From contig NZ_OOHJ01000018.1 in NCBI RefSeq assembly GCF_900323885.1, positions 3,583,001 through 3,647,000 on the forward strand: a stretch of DNA of 64,000 bases. The letters run 5' to 3'. Origin of the DNA: [Actinomadura] parvosata subsp. kistnae. GTDB lineage: Bacteria; Actinomycetota; Actinomycetes; Streptosporangiales; Streptosporangiaceae. The notes beneath the pieces were generated by a model. It was not told where the DNA came from, did not search any database, and was given only the letters and a program-made list of their open reading frames with translations. Of this stretch, positions 17,211-25,776 are shown in pieces. How positions within the stretch are numbered: position 1 is the stretch's first letter; every line of letters starts with the position of its first letter. The translations under genes were made by a program, and so were the position numbers.

Positions 17211-17849
17211 ATGAGCGACTATTCGGGTTCCAGGTTCGAGTCGGCCAGGCGTGGCGCTGGCGCGCTCCTGTCCGGCGCGCTCAGTGCGCTGATCATCGTG
17301 GTCGGCATGGTCACCGTCATGTGGGTGGTCGAGGGCGTCGACTACTTCCTCGGCGGCGCGCTCGACTACCAGTTCGGCATCGTCGGCTGGGACGGCGAGG
17401 GGCTGGTCGGCATCCTGTTCGCGCCGTTCCTGCACGGCGGGTTCGGCCACCTGATGGCCAACTCCGTGCCGCTGCTGGTGCTGGGCTTCCTGGCCGGGCT
17501 GCGTGACGTGCGCAAGTTCCTGTGGGCGACCGTACTGATCATTCTCATCGGCGGATTGGGCACCTGGGCGACCAGCCCCAACGTCCTGACGATCGGGGCC
17601 AGCGGGCTGGTGTTCGGCTACTTCGGCTACATCCTGGCCCGTGGCCTGTTCGACCGGCGGCTGCTCGACATCGTGATCGGCATCGGCGTGGGCGTCGCGT
17701 ACTGGGGGATCCTCGCGGGGCTGCTGCCGAACCAGCAGGGCATCTCCTGGCAGGGGCACCTGTTCGGGCTCATCGGCGGTGTGGTGGCCGCCTGGGTGCT
17801 GCGGCGCAGGAAGCGCGAGGTGGCGCCGGCGAACCCGTACTCGTTCTAA
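17211..17849 (+). CDS. rhomboid family intramembrane serine protease
   Basis: A 212-residue membrane protein with about six hydrophobic segments. The catalytic serine motif GASGLVFGYFGY lies at about residues 129-140 and the partner histidine is in GHLFGLIGG near residue 182. The upstream HGGFGHLMANSVPLLVLG corresponds to the conserved oxyanion-side region of rhomboids. The ATG at 17211 (MSDYSGSRF) has GGGAG upstream and was preferred over a TTG at 17196. It cleaves single-span membrane proteins within the bilayer. No obvious substrate gene is next to it. Confidence 0.9.
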   Translation: MSDYSGSRFESARRGAGALLSGALSALIIVVGMVTVMWVVEGVDYFLGGALDYQFGIVGWDGEGLVGILFAPFLHGGFGHLMANSVPLLVLGFLAGLRDVRKFLWATVLIILIGGLGTWATSPNVLTIGASGLVFGYFGYILARGLFDRRLLDIVIGIGVGVAYWGILAGLLPNQQGISWQGHLFGLIGGVVAAWVLRRRKREVAPANPYSF

Positions 17850-17940
17850 AGGTATGTCCATAAATGTGAGCACATCGGATCCTTAGTCTGATCTCGGGCA
17901 TGCGTCAGGTCAGAGCTGCTGAAGGACGGGAGCGCTGACC

Positions 17941-18459
17941 ATGTCGAACAAGTTGCGCATTGCCTTTGCCCTGCTCGCCGGGTACTTCCTCGGGCGGCGC
18001 CGCAAGCTGCGCATGGCCGCGGCGCTGGCGGCGGCGGGGCTGGCCGGCCGGGCCCGGGCCGGCGGGGGCGGCGGCGGCCTGCTGTCGCAGGGGATCAAGG
18101 CACTGACCTCCTCGGCCGAGGTCGGCCAGGTGGCCGACCGGCTGCGCGGGGATCTGCTCCAGGTCGGCAAGGCGGCGGCGGTGGCCGCGGCCGGCAGGCA
18201 GATCGACTCCTTGAGCGACAAGCTGCACGAGCGGGCCGAGGCGCTGCGCTCGCCGGGCGAGCGGGACGCCACCGAGGACCAGGCCGAGGACCAGGCCGAG
18301 GACGAGGCTCAGGGCGATGCTCAGGACGGGCCCGAGGAAGAGCCTGAGGAAGAGCCTGAGGACGAGGAAAAGGGGGCGGAAGCGTCCGAGGGCGTGCAGC
18401 GGCGGCCCCGCATCCTGCGGCGGACGCGCCGCACCCGGAGGGGGAGCACCGATGACTGA
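17941..18459 (+). CDS. GvpY-like accessory protein (commonly mislabelled DNA primase)
   Basis: A 172-residue protein. It opens with KLRIAFALLAGYFLGRRRKL, a single hydrophobic segment followed by basic residues, then a small Gly-rich stretch, a helical region (VADRLRGDLLQVGKAAAVAA, RQIDSLSDKLHERAE) and a very acidic tail ending in a basic RRTRRTRRG. From memory, this architecture matches a gene that stands beside an SRPBCC gene in actinomycete gas-vesicle clusters (gvpY type), often annotated as a DNA primase although it has no primase motif. It overlaps the SRPBCC gene by 8 bp. No GvpA, F or other vesicle gene is in the window. Confidence 0.6.
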   Translation: MSNKLRIAFALLAGYFLGRRRKLRMAAALAAAGLAGRARAGGGGGGLLSQGIKALTSSAEVGQVADRLRGDLLQVGKAAAVAAAGRQIDSLSDKLHERAEALRSPGERDATEDQAEDQAEDEAQGDAQDGPEEEPEEEPEDEEKGAEASEGVQRRPRILRRTRRTRRGSTDD

Positions 18460-19825
18460 GGCAGAAGCGGGCCGGGCCAGGAGAGTGGCCCGTGCGGCCG
18501 GTCGCGCGGGAGCGGGAACGGCGGGCAAGGCGGCGGGCGCCGGGCGGCGCCTCGCGGCGGCGGCCAAGGGCACCGGCGAGGAAACGACTTCTGAGCCCCG
18601 CGAACACTCCGGGGCGTCAGGTGCGGTGAAGGGGGTCGCCGGAGGGCTGGCCGGCGCCGCGAAGGGCACCACGAAGGCGGTGGCCGGAGCGGCGAAGGAG
18701 GCAGGCCAGGAGATCGTCAGGAACCTGCCCACGGACCGGCTCAAGCAGGAGGCACAGAACCTGCTGCACGCCGCCGCCCTGCGGGCGCTGTCCAGCGCCG
18801 AGCACAAGCTCGAAGGGCTGACCGGCCGCCTGTCCGACTACGCCGAGGGCAAGGGGTCCAGCCTCCTCGGCGCGGTCACCGGCTCCGGCGGGGACAACCC
18901 GGGCGGAGGCGGCGGTGTGGTGGGCGGAGCCATCAAGGGCGGCCTCACCGGGGGCCTCGCCGGCGGGCTGAAGGGCGGTCTCAAAGGCGGCCTCAAGAGC
19001 ATCATGCAGAAGCTCACCGGCGGCAAGGGCGACAAGGGCAACCGGAAGATCACCAACATCATCGAGTCGATCGACGTCGGGGCCCCGCGCCGCCTGGTCT
19101 ACAACCAGTGGACCCAGTTCGGGGACTTCCCGACGTTCATGAAGAAGGTGGAGAACGTCCAGCGGGAGTCGGACGCGGACTCCACGTGGAAGGCCCAGGT
19201 CTTCTGGTCCCACAGGAACTGGAAGGCGCACATCGTCGAGCAGATCCCCGACCAGCGCATCATCTGGCGGTCGGAGGGCCCGAAGGGGTTCGTCGACGGG
19301 GCGGTGACCTTCCACGAGATCACCGATGACCTCACCCGGATCCTGGTCGTGCTGGAGTACCACCCGCAAGGGCTGTTCGAGCGTACCGGCAACCTGTGGC
19401 GGGCTCAGGGGCGGCGCGCCCGGCTGGAGCTCAAGCACTTCAGGCGGCACGTGATGGCGCACCTGCTCCTGCATCCCGACGACGTGGGCGACGGCTGGCG
19501 CGGTGAGATCCGCGACGGCAAGGTCGTCAAGGACCACGACACGGCGATGGAGGAGGAGCGCGCCCGGCAGGACGAGGACGAGCAGGAGCCCGAGGAGGAG
19601 CAGGAGGGCTACGAGGACCTCGAAGACCTCGAAGAAGAAGAGGGCGAGGAGCCCGAGTCCGAGGAGCCTGAGTCCGAGGAGCCCGAGGACGAGTACGAGG
19701 AGGAAGAGGAGCCGGAGGAAGGGGAGGAGGACGAGTACGAGGAGGAGGAAGAGCCCGAGGAAGAGGAGGAAGAGCCCGAGGAGCCCGCGCCCGCGCGGGG
19801 CGGTGCCCGGCCCCGGGCCCGTTAG
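18452..19825 (+). CDS. SRPBCC-domain protein, GvpZ-like, with long acidic tail
   Basis: 457 residues. Residues about 1-190 are an Ala/Gly/Lys-rich region with glycine-zipper-like repeats (KGGLTGGLAGGLKGG). About 195-340 is an SRPBCC (START/polyketide cyclase-like) domain: IIESIDVGAPRRLVYNQWTQ, FMKKVENVQ, WKAQVFWSHRNWKAHIVEQI. The last 90 residues are mostly Glu with Pro, Ser and Tyr, then a basic end. The start at ATG 18452 overlaps the previous stop (ATGACTGA), with GGAGGGGGAG upstream, so the two are translationally coupled. The pair resembles gvpY-gvpZ of gas-vesicle clusters. The domain binds hydrophobic ligands in other families. No role is proven. Confidence 0.75.
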   Translation: MTEAEAGRARRVARAAGRAGAGTAGKAAGAGRRLAAAAKGTGEETTSEPREHSGASGAVKGVAGGLAGAAKGTTKAVAGAAKEAGQEIVRNLPTDRLKQEAQNLLHAAALRALSSAEHKLEGLTGRLSDYAEGKGSSLLGAVTGSGGDNPGGGGGVVGGAIKGGLTGGLAGGLKGGLKGGLKSIMQKLTGGKGDKGNRKITNIIESIDVGAPRRLVYNQWTQFGDFPTFMKKVENVQRESDADSTWKAQVFWSHRNWKAHIVEQIPDQRIIWRSEGPKGFVDGAVTFHEITDDLTRILVVLEYHPQGLFERTGNLWRAQGRRARLELKHFRRHVMAHLLLHPDDVGDGWRGEIRDGKVVKDHDTAMEEERARQDEDEQEPEEEQEGYEDLEDLEEEEGEEPESEEPESEEPEDEYEEEEEPEEGEEDEYEEEEEPEEEEEEPEEPAPARGGARPRAR

Positions 19826-20427
19826 AGGTGGGAGCGCGTGTGCTCGGCCGGTGAGGTGGACAGCAGCCGGTCGATGTAGGCCAGCCCGATGGCCGACACC
19901 ACGAAGGCCAGGTGCATCACGGTCTGCCACATGATCTTGTCGTTGGGCGTGGACTGCGCCCGGATGAATGTCTGTAGCAGGTGCACCGACGAGATCCCGA
20001 TGATGGCCGTGGCCAGCTTGACCTTGAGCACGTTCGCGTTGACGTGGGAGAGCCATTCCGGCTCGTCGGGGTGGTCGTTGAGGTCGATGCGCGAGACGAA
20101 CGTCTCGTAGCCCCCGATGATCACCATGATGAGCAGGTTGGAGATCATCACCACGTCGATGAGCGCCAGCACCGTGAGCATGACCACGACCTCGGGCGAG
20201 GGGGCGCTCTCGCCGGCCGGTGGCCCGCCGTGCAGGAACACGGTCTCGATGAGGTGCCACAGCTCCAGCGCGAACTGGTACACGTACACGGCCTGGGCCA
20301 CGATGAGGCCCAGGTAGAGCGGGACCTGGAGCCATCGGCTGGCGAACATCAGGTAGCCGAGGCTCTTCGACCGGGCGGTCCCCTGGCCGAATGGGGGCGT
20401 AGCGGGCAAGAAAGACTTCCTACTCAA
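19822..20427 (-). CDS. UPF0114 (YqhA-like) membrane protein
   Basis: About 201 residues with four hydrophobic segments. The family hallmarks are SRWLQVPLYLGLIVAQ in helix 1 and MVIIGGYETFVSRID after helix 3, with HVNANVLKVKLATAIIGISS and a C-terminal AYIDRLL. This matches UPF0114/YqhA, a family of unknown role. The start is uncertain: a TTG at 20427 without a good ribosome-binding site is the longest choice, and the ATG at 20349 (MFASRWLQ) the shortest. It shares its last bases with the end of the convergent SRPBCC gene. Confidence 0.85.
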   Translation of the reverse strand: MSRKSFLPATPPFGQGTARSKSLGYLMFASRWLQVPLYLGLIVAQAVYVYQFALELWHLIETVFLHGGPPAGESAPSPEVVVMLTVLALIDVVMISNLLIMVIIGGYETFVSRIDLNDHPDEPEWLSHVNANVLKVKLATAIIGISSVHLLQTFIRAQSTPNDKIMWQTVMHLAFVVSAIGLAYIDRLLSTSPAEHTRSHL

Positions 20428-20446
20428 GGAGGGGGAGCACGGCGAA

Positions 20447-20473
20447 GGAGGAGGGCGCCGCTCGCCCTCCTCC
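20447..20473 (-). terminator. hairpin terminator after serC
   Basis: A perfect 11-bp stem (20447-20457 against 20463-20473) with a 5-base loop lies 27 bp after the serC stop codon on the reverse strand and before the UPF0114 gene. Confidence 0.7.
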
Positions 20474-20499
20474 TCGACGTGTGATGTGCGCGGGGCTGA

Positions 20500-21609
20500 C
20501 TAGAGGCGCTCGACCACGTAGTCGACGCAGGTGGTCAGGGCCTCGATGTCGGCTGGGTCGATGGCCGGGAACATCGCGATGCGCAGCTGGTTGCGGCCCA
20601 GCTTGCGGTAGGGCTCGGTGTCGACGATGCCGTTGGCGCGTAGCACCTTGGCCACGGCGGCGGCGTCGACGGAGTCGCTGAAGTCGATCGTGCCGACCAC
20701 CTGGGAGCGGAACTCGGGCGCGGCGAACGGCGTGGCGTAGGCCGACTTCTCCGCCCAGGTGTAGAGGCGCTGGCTGGACTCGGCGGTGCGGGCGGTGGTC
20801 CAGGCCAGGCCGCCGTTGCCGTTCATCCAGTCGAGCTGGTCGGCCAGCAGGAACAGGGTGGCCACGGCCGGGGTGTTGTAGGTCTGGTCCTTCGCGGAGT
20901 TGTCGATCGCGACCGGCAGGCTGAAGAACTCGGGCACGAACCGGCCGCTCGCGGCGATCTCCTCGACCCTGGCCAGGGCGCGCGGCGACATGATCGCGAT
21001 CCACAGGCCGCCGTCGGAGGCGAAGCTCTTCTGCGGCGCGAAGTAGTAGACGTCGGTCTCGTTGAGGTCGACGGGCAGGCCGCCGGCGCCGGAGGTGGCG
21101 TCGACGAGCACCAGCGAGTCGTCGGAGCCGACCCGCTTGATCGGCATGGCGACGCCGGTCGAGGTCTCGTTGTGGGTGAGCGCGTAGGCGTCGACGCCGT
21201 CCTCGGCGACCGCCTCGGGGTGGGTGCCCACCTCGGACTTGATGACGCTCGGCTCGCCCAGCCAGGGCGCCTTCTTGGTGACCGCGGCGAACTTCGAGGA
21301 GAACTCGCCGAACGACAGGTGCTGGGACTTCTCGCGGATGAGCCCGAAGGCGGCGATGTCCCAGAACGCGGTGGTGCCGCCGTTGCCCAGCACCACCTGG
21401 TAGCCCTCCGGCAGCGAGAACAGGTCGGCGAGACCGGAGCGCACGCGGCCGACCAGGTTCTTGACCGGCTTCTGGCGGTGCGAGGTGCCCATGAGGCTCG
21501 CGCCGGAGGCAGCGAGCGCGGCCAGTTGCTCGGTGCGAACCTTCGAGGGCCCGCAGCCGAAGCGGCCGTCGGCGGGCTTGATGTCAGCGGGAATCACGAT
21601 GTCAGCCAC
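20500..21609 (-). CDS. serC: phosphoserine aminotransferase SerC
   Basis: 369 residues. It opens IVIPADIKPADGRFGCGPSK, the family N-terminus of actinobacterial SerC. The PLP lysine is in YYFAPQKSFASDGG. HRQKPVKNLVG and LGNGGTTAFWD are other conserved blocks. It converts 3-phosphohydroxypyruvate and glutamate to phosphoserine (serine biosynthesis; the same enzyme type serves vitamin B6 synthesis in some bacteria). The GTG at 21609 was preferred to an upstream in-frame start (21681) because it begins at the family N-terminus. It stands next to citrate synthase and pdxH, as in other actinomycetes. Confidence 0.95.
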   Translation of the reverse strand: MADIVIPADIKPADGRFGCGPSKVRTEQLAALAASGASLMGTSHRQKPVKNLVGRVRSGLADLFSLPEGYQVVLGNGGTTAFWDIAAFGLIREKSQHLSFGEFSSKFAAVTKKAPWLGEPSVIKSEVGTHPEAVAEDGVDAYALTHNETSTGVAMPIKRVGSDDSLVLVDATSGAGGLPVDLNETDVYYFAPQKSFASDGGLWIAIMSPRALARVEEIAASGRFVPEFFSLPVAIDNSAKDQTYNTPAVATLFLLADQLDWMNGNGGLAWTTARTAESSQRLYTWAEKSAYATPFAAPEFRSQVVGTIDFSDSVDAAAVAKVLRANGIVDTEPYRKLGRNQLRIAMFPAIDPADIEALTTCVDYVVERL

Positions 21610-21700
21610 GTAACGGAGCCTACCGACCTGCGCGTCGTGGCTCGTACCCGGTCCGGACTTTGAGACCCGCGCCACCTTCACGTATGCGGGGAACGCGAAA

Positions 21701-21749
21701 CGGCTACCGCGGCGGCTCGCCCAGACGGACGGGGGCCGCGCGGTAGCCG
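21701..21749 (-). terminator. stem-loop downstream of citrate synthase
   Basis: An 11-bp perfect stem (CGGCTACCGCG at 21701-21711 against 21739-21749) with a 27-base loop that is itself GC-rich lies just past the citrate synthase stop on the reverse strand. No T-tract. Confidence 0.6.
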
Positions 21750-21760
21750 CGACACGAGAA

Positions 21761-22867
21761 TCAGTACTTGCCGACGACCTCGTCGGCGCCCTCGAGCTCG
21801 CTCAGTGGGCGCGAGGTGGGGCCGGTGTAGGTGGCGCTCGGGCGGACCAGCCTGCCGGTGCGCTTCTGCTCCAGGATGTGCGCGGCCCAGCCGGCCGTGC
21901 GGGCGCAGGTGAACATCGAGGTGAACATGTGGGAGGGCACCTCGGCGAAGTCCAGCACCACGGCGGCCCAGTACTCCACGTTCGTGGCCAGCACGCGGTC
22001 GGGCTTGCGGGCGTGCAGCTCCTCCAGGGCGGCCTGCTCCAGCGCCGCGGCGACCTCGTAGCGGGGCGCGCCGAGCTCCTTGGCCGTGCGCCGCAGCACG
22101 CGGGCGCGCGGGTCCTCGGCGCGGTAGACGCGGTGGCCGAAGCCCATGAGGCGGTTGCCCTTGTCGAGCTCGCTCTGGACGTACTTCTTGGCGTCGCCGA
22201 GCTGCTCGACGCCCTCGATCATGTGCAGGACGCGCGCGGGGGCGCCGCCGTGCAGCGGGCCGGACATGGCGCCGACGGCGCCGGAGAGCGCGGCGGCCAC
22301 GTCGGCGCCGGTGGAGGCGATGACGCGGGCGGTGAACGTCGAGGCGTTCATGCCGTGCTCGGCCGCGGAGGTCCAGTAGGCGTCGATGGCCTTGACATGC
22401 TTGGGATCAGGCTCACCGCGCCAGCGGATCATGAAGCGCTCGACGATGGTCTTGGCCTCGTCGACCTTGCTCTGCGGGACCATCGGCAGGCCGAGGCCGC
22501 GCGCGGACTGCGCCACGAACGACAGGGCCATGACGGAGGCGCGGGCGAGCTGGTCGCGGGCCTCCTCGTCGCTGATGTCGAGCAGGGGCTTGAAGCCGTA
22601 GGCAGGGGCCAGCATCGCCAGCGCGCTCTGCACGTCTACACGGATGTCACCGGAGTGGACAGGAATGGGGTACGGCTCCGCCGGGGGCAGGCCCGGCTGG
22701 AACTTGTTGTCGACCAGCAGGCCCCATACGTGCCCGAACGGGACACGGCCGACCAGCTCTTCGATGTCGACGCCCCGGTATCGAAGGGCGCCCCCTTCTT
22801 TGTCCGGTTCCGCGATCTCGGTCTCGAAAGCTACGACGCCTTCGAGCCCGGGTTTGAAGTCGGACAT
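21761..22867 (-). CDS. citrate synthase (short actinobacterial type)
   Basis: 368 residues. It opens FKPGLEGVVAFETEIAEPDK, typical of the actinobacterial citrate synthase 2 group. The catalytic histidines are in SGPLHGGAPARV and MGFGHRVYRAEDPRA, with the later acidic residue in VVLDFAEVPSH. The ATG at 22867 has GGGAGG at a good distance. It condenses oxaloacetate with acetyl-CoA, the first step of the TCA cycle. Methylcitrate synthase activity (propionyl-CoA) is possible because the short forms overlap in specificity. It is divergent from pdxH. Confidence 0.93.
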   Translation of the reverse strand: MSDFKPGLEGVVAFETEIAEPDKEGGALRYRGVDIEELVGRVPFGHVWGLLVDNKFQPGLPPAEPYPIPVHSGDIRVDVQSALAMLAPAYGFKPLLDISDEEARDQLARASVMALSFVAQSARGLGLPMVPQSKVDEAKTIVERFMIRWRGEPDPKHVKAIDAYWTSAAEHGMNASTFTARVIASTGADVAAALSGAVGAMSGPLHGGAPARVLHMIEGVEQLGDAKKYVQSELDKGNRLMGFGHRVYRAEDPRARVLRRTAKELGAPRYEVAAALEQAALEELHARKPDRVLATNVEYWAAVVLDFAEVPSHMFTSMFTCARTAGWAAHILEQKRTGRLVRPSATYTGPTSRPLSELEGADEVVGKY

Positions 22868-23125
22868 ACTCGGCCGCCTCCCTTTCTTGCCATGTTTCGG
22901 CAACTGCGATGCTGTGCCTGTGCGCGGCCGCTTCGGGGGTCGTTGGCATTGCTGCACTCGCTCTCTCCCCCCGAGCTCCTCCGCTATGTTGATGTCGAGA
23001 TACCGGCGGGTCAATTTAACCCCCTCCCAGCTCATGCTCGGTGTCGGGACCCGCCGTTCACGCAAACCCGCTGGTCGGGAGCGGTGCATGGGATCTACCA
23101 CGCAAGCGCGCAAGAATATCGTCTC

Positions 23126-23779
23126 GTGGATGCCACCCCGCGCCCGCCCACGCTGGCGGGGCTTCGCCGTACGTACGAGGGCGAGCCGTTGCTCGAATCC
23201 GACCTCGCGTCCGACCCCATCGCGCAGTTCACCACCTGGTTCCAGGACGCGCTCGACGCCGGCCTGCCCGAACCCAACGCCATGATCCTGGCCACCGCCT
23301 CCGCCGGCGGTCGCCCGAGCGCCAGGACGGTCCTGCTCAAGGGCTACGACGAACGCGGCTTCGTCTTCTACACCAACTACGAGTCGCGCAAGGGCCGCGA
23401 CCTGGCGGAGAACCCGCGCGCCTCCCTCCTGTTCCCCTGGCACCCGGTGCGCCGCCAGGTGCGCGTCGAGGGCACTGTGACGAGGATCTCCCACGCGGAG
23501 TCGGCCGAGTACTTCGCCTCGCGCCCGTACGGGTCGCGCATCGGCGCGTGGGCCTCGCGGCAGTCGGCGGTCGTGCGCTCCCGTGAAGAGCTGGACGCCC
23601 GTTACGAGGAGCTGGCGGCCCGCTGGCCGGAGGATCCGCCGGTGCCCGACTTCTGGGGCGGGTTCCGTGTCGCCCCGGTCGAGGTCGAGTTCTGGCAGGG
23701 GCAGCTCGACCGGATGCACGATCGGCTGCGTTACCGGCGGACGCGACCCGGGTGGGTTCTGGAGAGACTTGCCCCTTAA
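23126..23779 (+). CDS. pdxH: pyridoxamine 5'-phosphate oxidase PdxH
   Basis: 217 residues. Family marks are LASDPIAQFTTWFQDALDAG, RTVLLKGYDERGFVFYTNYE (FMN/PLP site), ESRKGRDLAENPRASLLFPW, RQVRVEGTV and the C-terminal IGAWASRQSAVV, followed by FWQGQLDRMHDRLRY and RRTRPGWVLERLAP. The length matches PdxH. It oxidises pyridoxamine or pyridoxine phosphate to PLP, the cofactor of SerC and the aminotransferase in this window. GTG at 23126 is taken as start because it precedes the conserved region by a normal distance. A long frame upstream is only antisense to citrate synthase. Confidence 0.93.
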   Translation: MDATPRPPTLAGLRRTYEGEPLLESDLASDPIAQFTTWFQDALDAGLPEPNAMILATASAGGRPSARTVLLKGYDERGFVFYTNYESRKGRDLAENPRASLLFPWHPVRRQVRVEGTVTRISHAESAEYFASRPYGSRIGAWASRQSAVVRSREELDARYEELAARWPEDPPVPDFWGGFRVAPVEVEFWQGQLDRMHDRLRYRRTRPGWVLERLAP

Positions 23780-23789
23780 TGTTCGTTAA

Positions 23790-25055
23790 GTGGCATTTGG
23801 GGAGCTGATCAAGCGTCATCTCGTGGACACCCGGCCGCTCGGCGTGCCCGCGTACCGCCGGATCTGGCTGGGCCAGGCCGTCTCGCACATCGGCGTCGGC
23901 GTGACCGTCGTGGCCGTCGGGCAGCAGGTGTACGAGATCACGCACTCGTCGTTCTACGTCGGCCTGATCGGCATCGCCAACCTCATCCCACTGATCGTCT
24001 TCGGCCTGTGGGGCGGCGCGGTCGCCGACGCGGTCGACCGGCGCAAGCTGCTCCTCGCCGGCTCGGTGGTGGCCTGGCTCGCCACGCTGTTCATCCTGGT
24101 GCAGGCGCTGCTCGGCCTGAACAACGTCTACCTGATCTTCCTCGCGGTCGCGCTGAACTCCACCGGCTTCGCCATCACCGGGCCCACCAGGGGCGCCATC
24201 ATCCCCAGGATCCTCGACAGGGAGCTGGTGCCGGCCGCGAACGCGCTCAACTCGCTCGTCTACAGCATGGGCGCGGTGCTCGGGCCGATGGTCGGCGGCG
24301 TCGCGATGTCGCACGGCGGGTACGCGCAGGCGTACGCGGTGGACGCCGTCCTGTTCACCGCCAACCTCTACGCGGCCCTCAGGCTGCCCTCACTGCCCCC
24401 GCTGGGCGAGGTGACACGTCCGGGGGCCAGGGCGGTGCTGGACGGGCTCAGCTTCATCGTCAGGAGCCCCGTGCTGATGATGTCGTTCGTCGTGGACATC
24501 ATCGCGATGGTGTTCGCCATGCCGCGGGCGCTGTTCCCCGAGCTGACCGCCGAGCGCTTCGGCGGCGACCTGCTCGCCCTCGGCTGGATGAACTCCGCCA
24601 TGGCCATCGGCTCCGTCGCGGGCGCGCTGTTCTCCGGCTGGGTGGGGCGGGTCAGGCGGCAGGGGGTGGCGCTGTCGGTCGTCATCGCGGTCTGGGGGCT
24701 GGCCGTGGCCGCCGCCGGGCTCGTGCACGACCTGCGGCTGCTGGTGCTGTTCATGGCCGTCGGCGGGGTCGCGGACGTGATCTCGTCGGTGTGGCGGCAG
24801 TCGATCCTACAGCTCTACGCGCCCGACGAGATGCGGGGGCGGCTGCAGGGGGCGTTCATGGTGGTCGTGGCGGGCGGGCCGCGCCTGGGCGACCTGCGGG
24901 CGGGCGCGACCGCGACCGCGTTCGGGCTCACCGGGGCCTGGGTGGGCGGCGGCCTGGCTTGCGCCGTCACGGTGCTGGTCGTCGGGCTGTCGGTGGCCGG
25001 CTTCCGCAACTACCGGGCCGGCGCGTCCGCCCAGGTCAAGGAAGAGCCCGCCTGA
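23790..25055 (+). CDS. MFS transporter (EntS-like)
   Basis: 421 residues with about ten to twelve hydrophobic segments. The N-terminal YRRIWLGQAVSHIGVGVTVV and the loop GLWGGAVADAVDRRKLLL match the motif A loop (G-x-x-x-D-R-x-G/R-R) of major facilitator proteins, of the EntS/enterobactin-exporter-like clade in actinomycetes. DEMRGRLQGAFMVVVAGG is the equivalent loop of the second half. GTG at 23790 starts 10 bp after pdxH, so the two may be co-transcribed. The substrate is unknown, with export of a small metabolite or siderophore the usual guess. Confidence 0.85.
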   Translation: MAFGELIKRHLVDTRPLGVPAYRRIWLGQAVSHIGVGVTVVAVGQQVYEITHSSFYVGLIGIANLIPLIVFGLWGGAVADAVDRRKLLLAGSVVAWLATLFILVQALLGLNNVYLIFLAVALNSTGFAITGPTRGAIIPRILDRELVPAANALNSLVYSMGAVLGPMVGGVAMSHGGYAQAYAVDAVLFTANLYAALRLPSLPPLGEVTRPGARAVLDGLSFIVRSPVLMMSFVVDIIAMVFAMPRALFPELTAERFGGDLLALGWMNSAMAIGSVAGALFSGWVGRVRRQGVALSVVIAVWGLAVAAAGLVHDLRLLVLFMAVGGVADVISSVWRQSILQLYAPDEMRGRLQGAFMVVVAGGPRLGDLRAGATATAFGLTGAWVGGGLACAVTVLVVGLSVAGFRNYRAGASAQVKEEPA

Positions 25056-25059
25056 CACC

Positions 25060-25677
25060 TCACCGGATCCGGGCCGCCGCCTGGAGGTCGGCGAGGAAGC
25101 CCGCGTACGCCTCGTCCCTGTCGGGCGCGCGCAGCACCGCCGACGGGTGGATGGTCGCCACCGCGACCGCCTCGCCGAGCGGCACCGGCTCGCCCCGGTG
25201 CTGCGTCACCCGGAACGAGCGCCCCAGCAGCGAGCGCGCCGCCGTCGCCCCGAGCACCACGATCACCTCGGGTTTCACCACGGCCAGCTCGGCGTCCAGC
25301 CACGGATGGCAGGCGTCGATCTCCGCCGCCGTGGGCTTCTGGTGGATGCGCCGCTTGCCGCGCGGGGTGAAGGAGAAGTGCTTGACGGCGTTCGTGAGAT
25401 AGACGTCGTCGCGCTCGATGCCCGCCTCCTCCAGCCCTCTGTCGAGGACGCGCCCCGCCGGGCCGACGAACGGATGCCCCTGGCGGTCCTCCTGGTCACC
25501 GGGCTGCTCGCCCACCAGCATGAACCTGGCCTGCTTCGGGCCCTCCCCGAACACCGTGCGGGTGGCGTTCCGGTAGAGGTCACATCCTTCACAACTGGCA
25601 GCCGCGTCACGCAGCGCGTTCAGATCGAGACGGTCGGGAAGGAACTCGGCCGCCCCATTGTTGCCGTCCTTAACCAT
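25060..25677 (-). CDS. UdgX-type uracil-DNA glycosylase (family 4-like)
   Basis: 205 residues. GEQPGDQEDRQGHPFVGPAG is the motif A region, and LGATAARSLLG and ATIHPSAVLR the later motifs. SCEGCDLYRNATRTVFGEG places iron-sulfur cysteines as in family 4. The loop GKRRIHQKP is the mark of UdgX, the mycobacterial type whose histidine becomes covalently linked to the abasic site after removing uracil. The ATG at 25677 has GGGAG upstream and was preferred to a TTG at 25695. It is convergent with the MFS gene and probably repairs uracil in DNA. Confidence 0.88.
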   Translation of the reverse strand: MVKDGNNGAAEFLPDRLDLNALRDAAASCEGCDLYRNATRTVFGEGPKQARFMLVGEQPGDQEDRQGHPFVGPAGRVLDRGLEEAGIERDDVYLTNAVKHFSFTPRGKRRIHQKPTAAEIDACHPWLDAELAVVKPEVIVVLGATAARSLLGRSFRVTQHRGEPVPLGEAVAVATIHPSAVLRAPDRDEAYAGFLADLQAAARIR

Positions 25678-25776
25678 CGCCGGTCGTTCTCCCAATAGGG
25701 TTCCCTGTGACTCCTGTGCCCGCAGCGGACGGGCTCAGTCCCACGACCGGCGTATACCATTCACTTGGGAGGAGCC

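Noticed and set aside
21878..23125. Long upstream extension of pdxH antisense to citrate synthase
   Set aside because: PdxH homology begins at about 23126, and the extension mirrors citrate synthase.
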